Shown: positions 55,296 through 63,926, counted from the stretch's first letter. The stretch is DNA of 64,000 bases from JALZAI01 sp038207565 (GCA_038207565.1 JBBQZQ010000004.1:1-64000), one strand, 5' to 3'. Notes: generated by a model from the letters alone, not told the origin. Numbers and translations: made by a program.

Positions 55296-55796
55296 TCAGC
55301 CGGACTGTTGGCCGTCCGGCAGGGGTTCCTGCGGCGTGTCGCCCTGCTGGGAGGCCAAGACGTCGGAGGCCAAGACGTCGGAGGCCACCACGTCGACAGC
55401 CGGGCGGTCGCGCCCGACCCCGCCGAGGATGCCGTTGACGAAGCGCGGGGACTCGTCGGTGGACAGCGCCTTCACCAGCTCGATCGCCTCGTCGATGGCG
55501 ACCGCGTCGGGGACGTCGGAGCGCCAGAGCAGTTCGAACACCGCCAGGCGCAACACCGCCCGGTCGACGTCGGGCATCCGGTCGACCGTCCAGCCCTCGG
55601 CGTACTCGGCGAGGATCTCATCGATGCGGAACCGGTTGGCGCGCACGCCCTCGACCAGTTCGATCGTGTAGTCGTTCACCGGCGGGTCGGCGAGCGCGAC
55701 CCGTTCGGCGAGCGTCGTCAACGCGTCGACCCCGCGCGCCTCGGACTCGAACAGGACGTCCACTGCACGCTTGCGGGCCTTGCTGCGAGCCGCCAT
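55296..55796 (-). CDS. nusB: transcription antitermination factor NusB
   Basis: Binds boxA with NusE for rRNA antitermination. 166 aa. All-helical core with ARSKARKRAVDVLFESEARG, VRLAVFELLWRSDVPDAVAI-type NusB signature and SPRFVNGILGGVGRD. The last 30 residues are a non-conserved tail that contains a duplicated ASDVL caused by an 18-base tandem repeat (about 55358-55395). Three bases after efp. Confidence 0.95.
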   Translation of the reverse strand: MAARSKARKRAVDVLFESEARGVDALTTLAERVALADPPVNDYTIELVEGVRANRFRIDEILAEYAEGWTVDRMPDVDRAVLRLAVFELLWRSDVPDAVAIDEAIELVKALSTDESPRFVNGILGGVGRDRPAVDVVASDVLASDVLASQQGDTPQEPLPDGQQSG

Positions 55797-55799
55797 GCC

Positions 55800-56363
55800 C
55801 TAGGAGTTGATCCGGCCGAGATAGCGGCCGTCACGGGTGTCGACCTTCACCTTCTCGCCGGTCGTCACGAACAGCGGGACCTGGATCTCCGCGCCCGTCT
55901 CGAGGGTGGCGGGTTTGGTACCGCCGGTCGAGCGGTCGCCCTGCAGCCCGGGGTCGGTGTGGCTGATGACCAGCTCGACGCTCGTGGGCAGCTCGATGAA
56001 CAGCGGCGTCCCGTCATGGACGGCGATCACCGCCTCGGCGTTGTCGAGCAGGTAGTTCGCGCCGGTGCCGACTGTTTCTGCCGGCACCTGGATCTGGTCG
56101 TAGGTCTCGCCGTCCATGAAGACGAAGTCGCTGCCCTCCTTGTACAGGTAGGTCATCGCACGCTTGTCGACGTTGGCCGTCTCGACCTTGGTGCCCGCAT
56201 TGAAGGTGCGATCGACCACCTTGCCGGTGAGCACGTTCTTCAGTGTCGTCCGCACGAACGCGCCACCCTTGCCGGGCTTGACGTGCTGGAACTCGACGAC
56301 GGTCCACAGCTGGCCGTCGAAGTTGAGAACGATTCCGTTCTTCAAGTCGTTTGTTGTTGCCAC
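55800..56363 (-). CDS. efp: elongation factor P
   Basis: Relieves ribosome stalling at polyproline. 187 aa, three-barrel protein. The tip loop HVKPGKGGAFVR has Lys32, the residue modified in some bacteria; actinobacterial EF-P is usually functional unmodified. No epmA/yjeK or ymfI gene is nearby. Confidence 0.97.
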   Translation of the reverse strand: MATTNDLKNGIVLNFDGQLWTVVEFQHVKPGKGGAFVRTTLKNVLTGKVVDRTFNAGTKVETANVDKRAMTYLYKEGSDFVFMDGETYDQIQVPAETVGTGANYLLDNAEAVIAVHDGTPLFIELPTSVELVISHTDPGLQGDRSTGGTKPATLETGAEIQVPLFVTTGEKVKVDTRDGRYLGRINS

Positions 56364-56414
56364 GACGGTCCACTGTAGTGCCGTCGCGGAAGTTCACTTG
56401 CCATGTCGACGGGC

Positions 56415-57344
56415 TCAGCTCGCCGACGCCGGTTGCAGTTCGTGCTTGGGCAGTGCCGGGAAACCGTGGCGACGGCGCAGCAGCATCCACACCGGTCCCG
56501 AGATCGCCGCCAGCGCGATGAGGAGGATTGCGGTGACGACGCTGTCCACGCCGAGCAGCTTGAGCGACGACGCCAGCAGCACGAACGCGAGCGCGCGGCG
56601 GATCAGGGCGCCGGGCAACCGCGAGGACAGCTGGGCGCCGATGAACGCGCCGGGAACCGACCCGACCAGCAGCGCCCCGGTCAGGCCGAGCTGGAAGTCG
56701 CCGAAGATCAGGTGGCCGATTGCCGCGGACGCGACGAGCGGTACGGCCTGCACGAGGTCGGTGCCGACCAGTTCGCTGGCCCGCAACGTCGGGTAGAGCA
56801 GCATCAACGCGATGATGATCAGCGAGCCGGAGCCGACGGAGGTCATGCCGACCACGACTCCGCCGATGATGCCGACCAGGACGGTCGGCACAGGCCGGAT
56901 GGTGATCTGCGGCGGCCCCACCGGGTCCTTCTCGCGATGCCCGTCGCGCTGCCCGGCGCGCTCGGCCAGGCGGAGGTAGGCGCGCAGGAACAGCCCGGTC
57001 GCCGCAATGATCAGGGCGACGCCGAGGGCGTACCGGATGAAGTCCTGGACGCTCTCCCCGCCCCCGAGCGCCCGGGCGATGAGCACGCCGCAGAACGCCG
57101 CGGGCACCGAGCCGACGCACAGCCAGCGCACCAGATCCATGCGCACCGTGCCGTGGCGCAGGTGGACGAACGAGCCGACCGGCTTCATGATCGCGGCGGC
57201 CACGAGGTCGCTCGACACCGCAGCGAGCGGCGAGACGCCGAAGAAGAGGACCAGCATCGGCGTCATCAGCGCCCCGCCGCCCATGCCGGTGAGCCCGACA
57301 ACGATTCCGACGACGAGCGCGCCGAGCGCCAACGTCCAATCCAC
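56415..57344 (-). CDS. sulfite exporter TauE/SafE family permease
   Basis: About 309 aa, eight predicted membrane helices in two halves, each with the TSUP glycine-rich motif (VVGIVVGLTGMGGGALMTP and VGIIGGVVVGMTSVGSGSL). A polar charged loop (about 140-165) separates the halves. Substrate unknown; such proteins export sulfite, sulfoacetate or related anions. GTG 57344 is preceded by AGGGGA. Lies between efp and aroQ, where pepP is more usual. Confidence 0.88.
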   Translation of the reverse strand: MDWTLALGALVVGIVVGLTGMGGGALMTPMLVLFFGVSPLAAVSSDLVAAAIMKPVGSFVHLRHGTVRMDLVRWLCVGSVPAAFCGVLIARALGGGESVQDFIRYALGVALIIAATGLFLRAYLRLAERAGQRDGHREKDPVGPPQITIRPVPTVLVGIIGGVVVGMTSVGSGSLIIIALMLLYPTLRASELVGTDLVQAVPLVASAAIGHLIFGDFQLGLTGALLVGSVPGAFIGAQLSSRLPGALIRRALAFVLLASSLKLLGVDSVVTAILLIALAAISGPVWMLLRRRHGFPALPKHELQPASAS

Positions 57345-57421
57345 CGGGGTTCCCCTTATCGATCCGCCGACACCGTCGAGCAAGCTTAGGTGCACCCGGA
57401 GATGCTCGCGCCCTGGAACCG

Positions 57422-57850
57422 CTACGGGTGTGCCGCCAGCCAGGACAGCGCGAGAACGTAGCCCTCCGGGCCGAAGCCGACGATGACGCCTGTCGCGTGC
57501 GCGGAGACGAAGCTGCGGTGCCGAATTTCCTCGCGCGCATGCACATTCGACAGGTGCACCTCGATGAGCGGCGCCCTCAGCATCGCGCAGGCGTCCGCGA
57601 GTACGAGCGAGGTGTGCGTCAAGGCTGCGGCGTTCAGGATCACCGGCGTCGCGGAATCGGCGGCCTCGTGCAGCCAACCGATCAGCTCACCCTCGTGATC
57701 GCTCTGGCGCACCTGCACCTCGAGGCCGAGTTCCGCGCCGCCGCGCACGCACAACGCCTCCAGCTCCGCGTAGGTGGTGGTGCCGTAGACCTCGGGCTCA
57801 CGGGTGCCGAGGCGACCCAGATTGGGGCCGTTGAGAACGAGGACACTCAC
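57422..57850 (-). CDS. aroQ: 3-dehydroquinate dehydratase, type II
   Basis: Third shikimate step. 142 aa, type II dodecamer. LVLNGPNLGRLGTREPEVYG with the catalytic Tyr, NAAALTHTSLVLADA and EVHLSNVHAREEIRHRS with the catalytic His and lid Arg. GTG start overlaps the aroB stop by four bases. Confidence 0.96.
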   Translation of the reverse strand: MSVLVLNGPNLGRLGTREPEVYGTTTYAELEALCVRGGAELGLEVQVRQSDHEGELIGWLHEAADSATPVILNAAALTHTSLVLADACAMLRAPLIEVHLSNVHAREEIRHRSFVSAHATGVIVGFGPEGYVLALSWLAAHP

Positions 57851-58923
57851 GCCGATACCTCCGCATAGGCCGCCGCGAGGACGGCTGGGTCGGGCTCGTC
57901 CACGGCGACCGGCCTGGCCAGGCCGTCGAGGACGATGAAACGGATCCGGTTGCCGCGCGCCTTCTTGTCGATGCGCATCGTCTCGAGCAGGTCGCCGAAC
58001 GCGTCGGCGCGGTAGGCGGTGGGCAGACCCAGCGATTCGAGCACCGCGCGGTGCCGGTCGGCGGTGCGGTCGTCGAGGCGACCCAGCAGCCGGCCGAGAG
58101 CGGCCGCGTAGACGAGCCCGATCGACACGGCAGCGCCGTGGCGCCAGCGATACCGCTCGGCACGCTCGATCGCGTGGCCGAGGGTGTGACCGTAGTTGAG
58201 GATCTCGCGCACACCCTGCTCGGTGAGGTCCTCGCCGACGACGCGCGCCTTGATCCGCACTGATCGCTCGATCAGCTCGCGCTCGACCGCGTTGCCCGGC
58301 GTCCCCGCAGCGGCAGGGTCCGCCTCGATGAGTTCCAGGATCGCGGGGTCGGCGATGAAACCGCACTTGACGACTTCGGCGAGCCCCGCGAGGTAGTCGT
58401 TGGCCGGCAGGGTTTCCAGCGTGTTCAGATCGCAGAGGACGCCCACCGGGGGATGGAAGGCGCCCACCAAATTCTTACCGCGGTCGGTGTTGATGCCCGT
58501 TTTGCCGCCGACAGCCGCGTCGACCATCCCGGCAAGGGTCGTCGGCACCTGGACGACCCGGACGCCGCGCAGCCACGACGCGGCGACCCAGCCGGCGAGA
58601 TCGGTCGTCGCTCCCCCGCCGAGCCCGACGATCGCGTCGGAACGGGTGAACCCGATCTGGCCGAGCACGTCCCAGCAGAACCCGGCCACCTGCAGCGTCT
58701 TCGCATCCTCGCCGTCGGGCACCTCGACGACGTGGGAGTCGAACCCCGCCGCGCCCAGGTCGTCACGAACTGCCTCGGCCGTCGTGCGCAGCGTGGGCGG
58801 GTGGATGACGGCGACGCGCGATGCGCGCTCGAGCAGCGGCGGCAACTCGCCGAGCAGGCTCCGCCCGACCAGCACGTCGTAGGGCGCCGGCCCGGCGACG
58901 GTGACGCGCGTGAACTCGTTCAC
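57847..58923 (-). CDS. aroB: 3-dehydroquinate synthase
   Basis: Second shikimate step, NAD+ and zinc dependent. 358 aa from GTG 58923, which overlaps the aroK stop (GTGA); ATG 58938 would lengthen it by five residues. Motifs: VGLGGGATTDLAGWVAASWL, VPTTLAGMVDAAVGGKTGIN, LNYGHTLGHAIE with zinc-binding His. Confidence 0.96.
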   Translation of the reverse strand: MNEFTRVTVAGPAPYDVLVGRSLLGELPPLLERASRVAVIHPPTLRTTAEAVRDDLGAAGFDSHVVEVPDGEDAKTLQVAGFCWDVLGQIGFTRSDAIVGLGGGATTDLAGWVAASWLRGVRVVQVPTTLAGMVDAAVGGKTGINTDRGKNLVGAFHPPVGVLCDLNTLETLPANDYLAGLAEVVKCGFIADPAILELIEADPAAAGTPGNAVERELIERSVRIKARVVGEDLTEQGVREILNYGHTLGHAIERAERYRWRHGAAVSIGLVYAAALGRLLGRLDDRTADRHRAVLESLGLPTAYRADAFGDLLETMRIDKKARGNRIRFIVLDGLARPVAVDEPDPAVLAAAYAEVSA

Positions 58924-59444
58924 GAGGGCGTCGACCATTCGTGCAGGCGGGCTGCGATGAGCGAGGCGACCTGGCCCGGCGTGCGGTGGGTGGTGTCGAC
59001 GTGCAAGGTGGCCAGGGCGGCGTAGACGGGGCGGCGCTGGTCGGCCAGCGCGCTCAGGCGACCGGACGGATCGCCGGACAGCAGCGGGCGCGACGTGGCA
59101 TCACCCACACGCGCAGTCAGTGTCGAAATCGGTGCCTCCAGCAGGACGACCGGCACGCCGCAGGACACGACTGCGTCGCGCGTGGCCGGCACCGTGAGGG
59201 CTCCACCGCCGAGCGACAGCACCCCGTCGAATTCGGCGAGCGCGGCGCGGATCGCGGCACCCTCGGCCGCGCGGAAGGCAACCTCGCCGGACTCGGCGAA
59301 GATCTCGCGCACCCGGCGTCCAGTCGCCGCCTCGACGAGATCGTCGGAGTCGGCGAACGGCACCCCCAGGATCCTTCCCAGGCGCCGGCCGGTGCTGGTC
59401 TTCCCGGCGCCGGGCAGCCCGACCAGGACGACTATGGGACTCAC
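58920..59444 (-). CDS. aroK: shikimate kinase
   Basis: Phosphorylates shikimate. 174 aa. P-loop VLVGLPGAGKTSTGRRLG, DSDDLVEAATGRRV with the metal Asp, LSLGGGALTVPATRD, and the lid/adenine region. GTG start. Separated from aroC by 220 bases of repeats instead of the usual close contact. Confidence 0.96.
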   Translation of the reverse strand: MSPIVVLVGLPGAGKTSTGRRLGRILGVPFADSDDLVEAATGRRVREIFAESGEVAFRAAEGAAIRAALAEFDGVLSLGGGALTVPATRDAVVSCGVPVVLLEAPISTLTARVGDATSRPLLSGDPSGRLSALADQRRPVYAALATLHVDTTHRTPGQVASLIAARLHEWSTPS

Positions 59445-59456
59445 GTCCGGTCCTCC

Positions 59457-59561
59457 CGCGTCGCTTCGCCCGTGATGCGCGTCGCTCCGCCCGTGATCCG
59501 CGCCGCTCCGCCCGTGATGCGCGTCGCTCCGCCCGTGATCCGCGTCGCTCCGCCCGTGATC
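59457..59561. repeat. five tandem 21-bp copies (CGCGTCGCTCCGCCCGTGATC)
   Basis: Units 59457-59477, 59478-59498, 59499-59519, 59520-59540 and 59541-59561 differ at only a few places. It lies between the aroK start and aroC stop. Read on the minus strand it would encode repeats of ITGGATR, but no gene seems to use this frame. Units end with GTGATC, the left half of the motif that begins the adjoining hairpin. Confidence 0.92.
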
Positions 59562-59655
59562 AACAGCGGTGAACCGTCGGATTTCGACGGTTCGGCGCTG
59601 TTGATCACCGGGCAGCCGCTGTTGATCACCGGAGCGGCGCTGTTGATCACCGGGG
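59556..59655. repeat. nested hairpin and 21-bp GTTGATCAC array in the aroK-aroC gap
   Basis: A perfect 13-bp arm pair, GTGATCAACAGCG (59556-59568) with CGCTGTTGATCAC (59596-59608), encloses a perfect 9-bp inner stem (59571-59579 with 59585-59593) and a 5-base loop. The right arm, CTGTTGATCACCGG, then recurs at exact 21-base spacing (TTGATCAC at 59601, 59622 and 59643). Together with the first array it fills the gap; no protein gene is evident. Confidence 0.88.
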
Positions 59656-59664
59656 GGGTGGTCG

Positions 59665-60888
59665 TCACGGGGCGGGCTCGGCGCGGTGGGCAGACGGGGC
59701 GCTCAGGCCGCGCTCGTCCAGGCGACGCAGGTAGGACGCGGCGTTGCGGCGGGTCTCGCCGACCGAATCGCCGCCGAACTTCTCCAGCACCGCCTCCGCG
59801 AGCACCAGCGCGACCATCGCCTCGGCGACGACACCGGCCGCGGGGACGGCGCACACGTCCGAGCGCTGGTTGATCGCGACTGCGGCCGCACCCGTCGCGG
59901 TGTCGACCGTGCGCAACGCGCGCGGGACGGTCGAGATCGGCTTCATTGCCGCCCGCACCCGCAGGACCTCGCCGGTCGTCATGCCCCCCTCGGTGCCCCC
60001 GGATCGTCCTGAGACGCGACGCAACTGCCCGTCGGCGGAGCGGACGATCTCGTCGTGCGCCTGCGAGCCCCGGATCCGCGCGAGCTCGAAGCCGTCGCCG
60101 ACCTCGACGCCCTTGATCGCCTGGATGCCCATGAGCGCTGCGGCCAGGCGCGAGTCAAGGCGACGGTCCCCGTGCACGTGGCTGCCCAGACCCGGGGGCA
60201 GGCCGTAGGCGAGCACCTCGACCACCCCGCCCAGCGTGTCGCCGGCCCGCTTGGTGGCGTCGATCTCGGCGATCATGGCTGCACTCGCGCCGGGGTCCAG
60301 GCAGCGCACCTCGGAGGCGTCGACCGCGTTCTCCTCGCCCGGTTGCGGCACTATGCCGGCGGGGGCACTGACGCCGCCGATCCCGACGACGTGGCTGAGC
60401 ACGTCGACCCCGACCGTTTGGCGCAGCAACGCCTTCGCGACGGCGGCAAGCGCGACCCGGGCTGCTGTCTCGCGGGCGCTGGCCCGTTCCAGCACGGGAC
60501 GGGCGTCGTCGAGGTCGTACTTCTGCATACCGGCCAGGTCCGCGTGGCCGGGCCGGGGACGGGTGAGCGGGGCGTTGCGCGCCTGCTCGGCCAGGACATC
60601 GGCGTCGACCGGGTCGGCGCCCATCACCGTCGTCCACTTCGACCATTCGCTGTTGCCGATGCGGATCGCGACCGGCCCGCCCATGGTGACGCCGTGCCGG
60701 ACGCCGCCGGTCAGCTCAACCTCGTCCTGCTCGAAGGCCATGCGTGCCCCTCGGCCGTAGCCGAGACGACGCCGGCCGAGGTCACGCGCGATGTCGCGCG
60801 TGGTGATCTCGATGCCGGCGGGAAATCCTTCGAGCACGGCGACGAGGGCGACCCCGTGGGACTCGCCGGCGGTAATCCATCGCAGCAC
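59665..60888 (-). CDS. aroC: chorismate synthase
   Basis: Final shikimate step, needing reduced FMN. 407 aa from GTG 60888. Signatures: TAGESHGVALVAVLEGFPAG, GYGRGARMAFEQDEVELTGG, RASARETAARVALAAVAKAL and SGGTEGGMTTGEVLRVRAA. First gene of aroC-K-B-Q here, because the usual upstream neighbours aroE and prepilin peptidase are missing or decayed and zwf intervenes. Confidence 0.96.
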   Translation of the reverse strand: MLRWITAGESHGVALVAVLEGFPAGIEITTRDIARDLGRRRLGYGRGARMAFEQDEVELTGGVRHGVTMGGPVAIRIGNSEWSKWTTVMGADPVDADVLAEQARNAPLTRPRPGHADLAGMQKYDLDDARPVLERASARETAARVALAAVAKALLRQTVGVDVLSHVVGIGGVSAPAGIVPQPGEENAVDASEVRCLDPGASAAMIAEIDATKRAGDTLGGVVEVLAYGLPPGLGSHVHGDRRLDSRLAAALMGIQAIKGVEVGDGFELARIRGSQAHDEIVRSADGQLRRVSGRSGGTEGGMTTGEVLRVRAAMKPISTVPRALRTVDTATGAAAVAINQRSDVCAVPAAGVVAEAMVALVLAEAVLEKFGGDSVGETRRNAASYLRRLDERGLSAPSAHRAEPAP

Positions 60889-60908
60889 GCTGGCCAGTGT
60901 CCCAGAGG

Positions 60909-62309
60909 TCAGTCGCCGAGCAGCCAGCCGTCCGGTGCCGCCAGCTTGGCTGCGGCCTTCGGTCCCCATGAACCCGGTGCGTACGGCTTGACCCGCGGGC
61001 GCGCCCGCAACAGCGGCTCGGCGACCTCCCACACGGCGGCCAACCCGTCCGGACGGGTGAACAGCGACCGGTCACCCTGCAGCACGTCGTGGAGCAATCG
61101 CACGTAGGGGGGCAGCGGCTCGGTGCCACCTATCTGCGCGAGCGGGATCGTGGCCTCGGTGACGTCCAGGTTGAGCTCTGCGCCGGGTCGCTTCGCGACG
61201 AGCTGCAGCTTGATCGCACCGTCGCCGGAAAGCTCGAAGCCGAGCACGTTGCCGCTCTTGGGGATATCGGCGAGCGTGCCCTTCGGCTCCCGCAGGATGA
61301 GACTGACCCGCTGGTGGCTCTGCGCGAGCCGCTTGCCGGTGCGCAGCAGGAAGGGGACGTTGCGCCAGCGGTCGTTGTCGATCCACAACCGCGCCGCGAC
61401 ATAGGTGTCCCTCGTCGAGCGCGCGCCGACGCCGTCGATGTCGCGATAACCCTCGAACTGGCCCAGCACGACCTCCTTGGGGTCGATCGGCCGGAACGCG
61501 GCGATGACGTCCTCCCGCGCAGCTTGCAGATGTGCCGCGTTCAGACTCCGGGGCGGTTCCATGGCCACTTCGGCGCTTACCTGGAACAGGTGGGTGACCA
61601 ACATGTCGAGGACGGCGCCCGTGCCGTCGTAGAACTCGGCGCGGTCACTGATGCCGAGACGCTCGGGCACGTCGATCTGCACGGCGCGCACGTGGTCGGC
61701 GCACCACATGGCGTCGAAGAGGCCGTTGGCGAAGCGCAGCACGTGCAGGTTCTGCGTCGCTTCCTTCCCTAGGAAGTGGTCGATTCGATAGACCTGGTTC
61801 TCCTCGAGCACCGAGTGGACGACCTTGTCGAGATTTCGGAAGTCCTCCGGTGAGGTCCCGAACGGCTTCTCGTACACCACGCGCGCGCCCTTGGCGAGAC
61901 CGTGTCGGCCGAGGCCGGTGGTGATCTCGGCGAAGCGGGTCGGCGGAACGGCGAGGTAGTGGACGAGCTGTGCGCCGTCACCGACGTGGTGTCGGGCCTC
62001 GTCGATGACGTCGAGCAGGCTGCCCGGGTCGGCGCTCTCGAATCCGCCGCCCGCGAAGTGCAGCCGTTGCTCGAATACCTTCCAGCTCTTGCCGCGCGGC
62101 GCGTCCCCGACCTCGCTCAGCACGCCCTTGACGTAGGAGCGGAAGTCCAGGTGCGACACGTCGCCGCGGCCGTTGCCGATCAGGCACCATTCGGCCGGCA
62201 GGAGATTTTCCTGGGCGAGGGTCCAGAACGCGGGCAACACCATCCGCGCGGCCAGGTCACCAGTAGCGCCGAACAGGACGAACGCCGTGGGGGCGACAGG
62301 TTCACTCAT
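60909..62309 (-). CDS. zwf: glucose-6-phosphate 1-dehydrogenase
   Basis: First oxidative pentose-phosphate step, giving NADPH. 466 aa. Cofactor loop GATGDLA (14-20), EKPFG (147-151) and the active site RIDHFLGKE (175-183) with catalytic His. The pattern is standard although residues after the loop are unusual (ARMVLPAF). It stands alone, without opcA, gnd or tal next to it. The TAGGGT-N7-ATG layout suggests a leaderless mRNA. 20 bases before aroC starts, so some read-through into aroC is likely. Confidence 0.95.
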   Translation of the reverse strand: MSEPVAPTAFVLFGATGDLAARMVLPAFWTLAQENLLPAEWCLIGNGRGDVSHLDFRSYVKGVLSEVGDAPRGKSWKVFEQRLHFAGGGFESADPGSLLDVIDEARHHVGDGAQLVHYLAVPPTRFAEITTGLGRHGLAKGARVVYEKPFGTSPEDFRNLDKVVHSVLEENQVYRIDHFLGKEATQNLHVLRFANGLFDAMWCADHVRAVQIDVPERLGISDRAEFYDGTGAVLDMLVTHLFQVSAEVAMEPPRSLNAAHLQAAREDVIAAFRPIDPKEVVLGQFEGYRDIDGVGARSTRDTYVAARLWIDNDRWRNVPFLLRTGKRLAQSHQRVSLILREPKGTLADIPKSGNVLGFELSGDGAIKLQLVAKRPGAELNLDVTEATIPLAQIGGTEPLPPYVRLLHDVLQGDRSLFTRPDGLAAVWEVAEPLLRARPRVKPYAPGSWGPKAAAKLAAPDGWLLGD

Positions 62310-62316
62310 GCGATCA

Positions 62317-62322
62317 ACCCTA
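62317..62322 (-). promoter_or_regulatory. -10 element of leaderless zwf promoter
   Basis: TAGGGT on the minus strand, seven bases before the zwf ATG at 62309. The region immediately upstream holds short GGCCGGA repeats and no -35. Confidence 0.55.
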
Positions 62323-62323
62323 A

Positions 62324-62353
62324 GGCCGGAGGCCGGAGGAGGCCGGAGGCCGG
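62324..62353. repeat. GGCCGGA short tandem repeat
   Basis: Four copies of GGCCGGA (62324-62330, 62331-62337, 62341-62347, and a partial at 62348) with a GGA spacer, in the gap between the decayed prepilin peptidase and zwf. Overlies where the zwf -35 would be. Probably slippage or a relic of the insertion. Confidence 0.8.
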
Positions 62354-62386
62354 CGGCGCGGCCGGCGCGTAGCGTGGCCCTCGCGC

Positions 62387-63066
62387 TCACGTCGTGCTGA
62401 GCGACGGCGCGATGTCCAAGGCGAGCACCAGCAGCGCGCCGAGCAGCAGCATCGGACCGAACGGTCGGCGCTGTATTCAGCGAGGCCCGCCGCGTGGCGA
62501 TCAGGCCGAGGGCGACCACCGAACCGAGCAGAAACCCTGCGCACAGGCCGTAGTAGACGTCCAGCCAGCCATTCCAGCCGAGATAGGCACCGAGAACGGC
62601 GCCCAGCTTCACGTCGCCGAAGCCGAAGGCGTGGTTCGCCACGACATAGACCAGGAGCAGCACCGCGAAGGCTGCCGCCGCACCCGCCGCCGCGCGCAGG
62701 TATCCGTCCCAGTCGTCACGAACGCTGCTGCGAGCGCGAGAAGCACGGCGGCTCCCGCTGCTGCCGGTGCCATGAGTCGGTCCGGCAGGCGGTGACATTC
62801 GAAGTCGATGACGGTGAGCGCTACGCCAGCTAGGGCGAGGACGAGGAAGGCCGGCAGCAGCGCCGACCATCCCGCGCCGGCGCCGGCGAGCGAACCGACG
62901 ACGAGCGCTATCGACGCGGTGAGCTGGGTGCGGTCTCGGCCGGCCGGCCCCGCCACCATCGGGAATCGCCGCGGTCAGGGACGCTGAGCGTGAGCCGGGC
63001 GAGGTAAGGACTCGCGGCGAGGCACGCCGCGGCGCCGACGATCGCACCGGAGGCGGCCGTCGACAT
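62387..63066 (-). pseudogene. type IV prepilin peptidase (A24 family), three frameshifts
   Basis: A complete gene can be followed across three frames on the minus strand: ATG 63066, STAASGAIVGAAACLAA to about 62940; then ALAGVALTVIDFECHRLPDR in a second frame to about 62720 (first catalytic Asp region); then YVVANHAFGFGDVKLGAVLG in a third frame to about 62460 (the GFGDVK second Asp motif); then PFGPMLLLGALLVLALD and the stop at 62387 in a fourth segment. Shifts lie near 62950, 62715 and 62455. About 222 codons in total. Both catalytic aspartates survive, but no single frame covers the protein. Sequencing error cannot be excluded, though three shifts in 680 bases argue for decay. Confidence 0.8.
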
Positions 63067-63102
63067 GGGAGGCTGCCTACGGCTACCTATACGGTCGAAG
63101 GC

Positions 63103-63681
63103 GTGTTCGATGCGATCATCCTGGCCGGCGGTTCGGCCCGTCGGCTCGGCGGCGTCGACAAGCCGGCGCTGCAGGTCGGTGCGCGATCGTTGCTCGACTA
63201 CGCGGTGTCGGCCGTCGACGCAGCGACGTGCGTCGTGGTGGTCGGGCCGCGGCGAGCGGTTGCTCGCCCGGTGGTCTGGTGTCGCGAGGATCCGCCGGGC
63301 GGCGGACCGGTCGCGGCGATCGCTGCAGCAATCGCCCAGGTCCGCGCGCCGATCGTGATGGTGCTGGCTGCGGACCTGCCGGCAATCGGACCGGCCGTTC
63401 CGCTGCTGCTCGCCGAACTCGCCGCCGGGTCCGACCGCGCGATCGACTGCGCCGTCCTCACTGACGTGGGCGGGCGGCGCAACCACCTTGCGGCTGCGTG
63501 GCGCACATCCGTCCTGCGCGAGGTTCTCGGGTCGGTGGCGGAGGTGTCGGGGGCTGCCGCACGGCGGCTCTACGACGGCGTCCACCTGGCCGAGGTCGCG
63601 GATGCCGGAGGGTGGTCGCAAGACTGCGACACGTGGGCCGACCTGGCCGCGGCGCGCGGCGGCGAAGGGATTTCCCCATGA
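63103..63681 (+). CDS. mobA: molybdenum cofactor guanylyltransferase
   Basis: Attaches GMP to molybdopterin (MobA family, NTP-transferase fold). 192 aa, GTG start. The nucleotide motif IILAGGSARRLGGVDKPALQ lies at the N-terminus, followed by DPPGGGPVAAIAAAIAQV and MVLAADLPAIGPAVP with the metal Asp. Overlaps the DUF6457 gene by four bases. Confidence 0.88.
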   Translation: MFDAIILAGGSARRLGGVDKPALQVGARSLLDYAVSAVDAATCVVVVGPRRAVARPVVWCREDPPGGGPVAAIAAAIAQVRAPIVMVLAADLPAIGPAVPLLLAELAAGSDRAIDCAVLTDVGGRRNHLAAAWRTSVLREVLGSVAEVSGAAARRLYDGVHLAEVADAGGWSQDCDTWADLAAARGGEGISP

Positions 63682-63926
63682 CCGACCCATTGGGCGCCTG
63701 GATCGTGGAGTTGTCGACGGCGCTGAGGCTGGATCCGGACGCGGTTCCCCTCGACCTGCTGCTCGATCTTGCCCGGGACGCGGCGCACGGCGTCGCTCGG
63801 CCCGCAGCACCTGTCACGACCTTCCTCGTCGGGTTGGCAGCGGGCCTTCGCGGCGGTTCACCCGACGAGGTCCGAGCTGCGGCCGCGATCGCCCGGCAAC
63901 TCGCGGTAGGGACCGACGGTGAGTGA
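63678..63926 (+). CDS. DUF6457 protein, molybdenum-cofactor neighbour
   Basis: 82 aa, function unknown, seen in actinobacteria beside mobA. Helical: DPLGAWIVELSTALRLDPDA and TTFLVGLAAGLRGGSPDEVR, with a strongly hydrophobic middle. ATG start overlaps mobA (ATGA) and its stop overlaps the next GTG (GTGA), so the three are translated together. Confidence 0.8.
   Translation: MTDPLGAWIVELSTALRLDPDAVPLDLLLDLARDAAHGVARPAAPVTTFLVGLAAGLRGGSPDEVRAAAAIARQLAVGTDGE

Noticed and set aside
55358..55395. 18-bp tandem repeat near the nusB 3' end as a regulatory repeat
   Set aside because: It is inside the coding frame, duplicates ASDVL in a non-conserved tail and is best explained by replication slippage.
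59441..59854. Minus-strand frame with ITGGATR and PVINSAA peptide repeats
   Set aside because: The repeat peptides arise because the 21-bp units are multiples of three; upstream the frame overlaps aroC and there is no plausible start.
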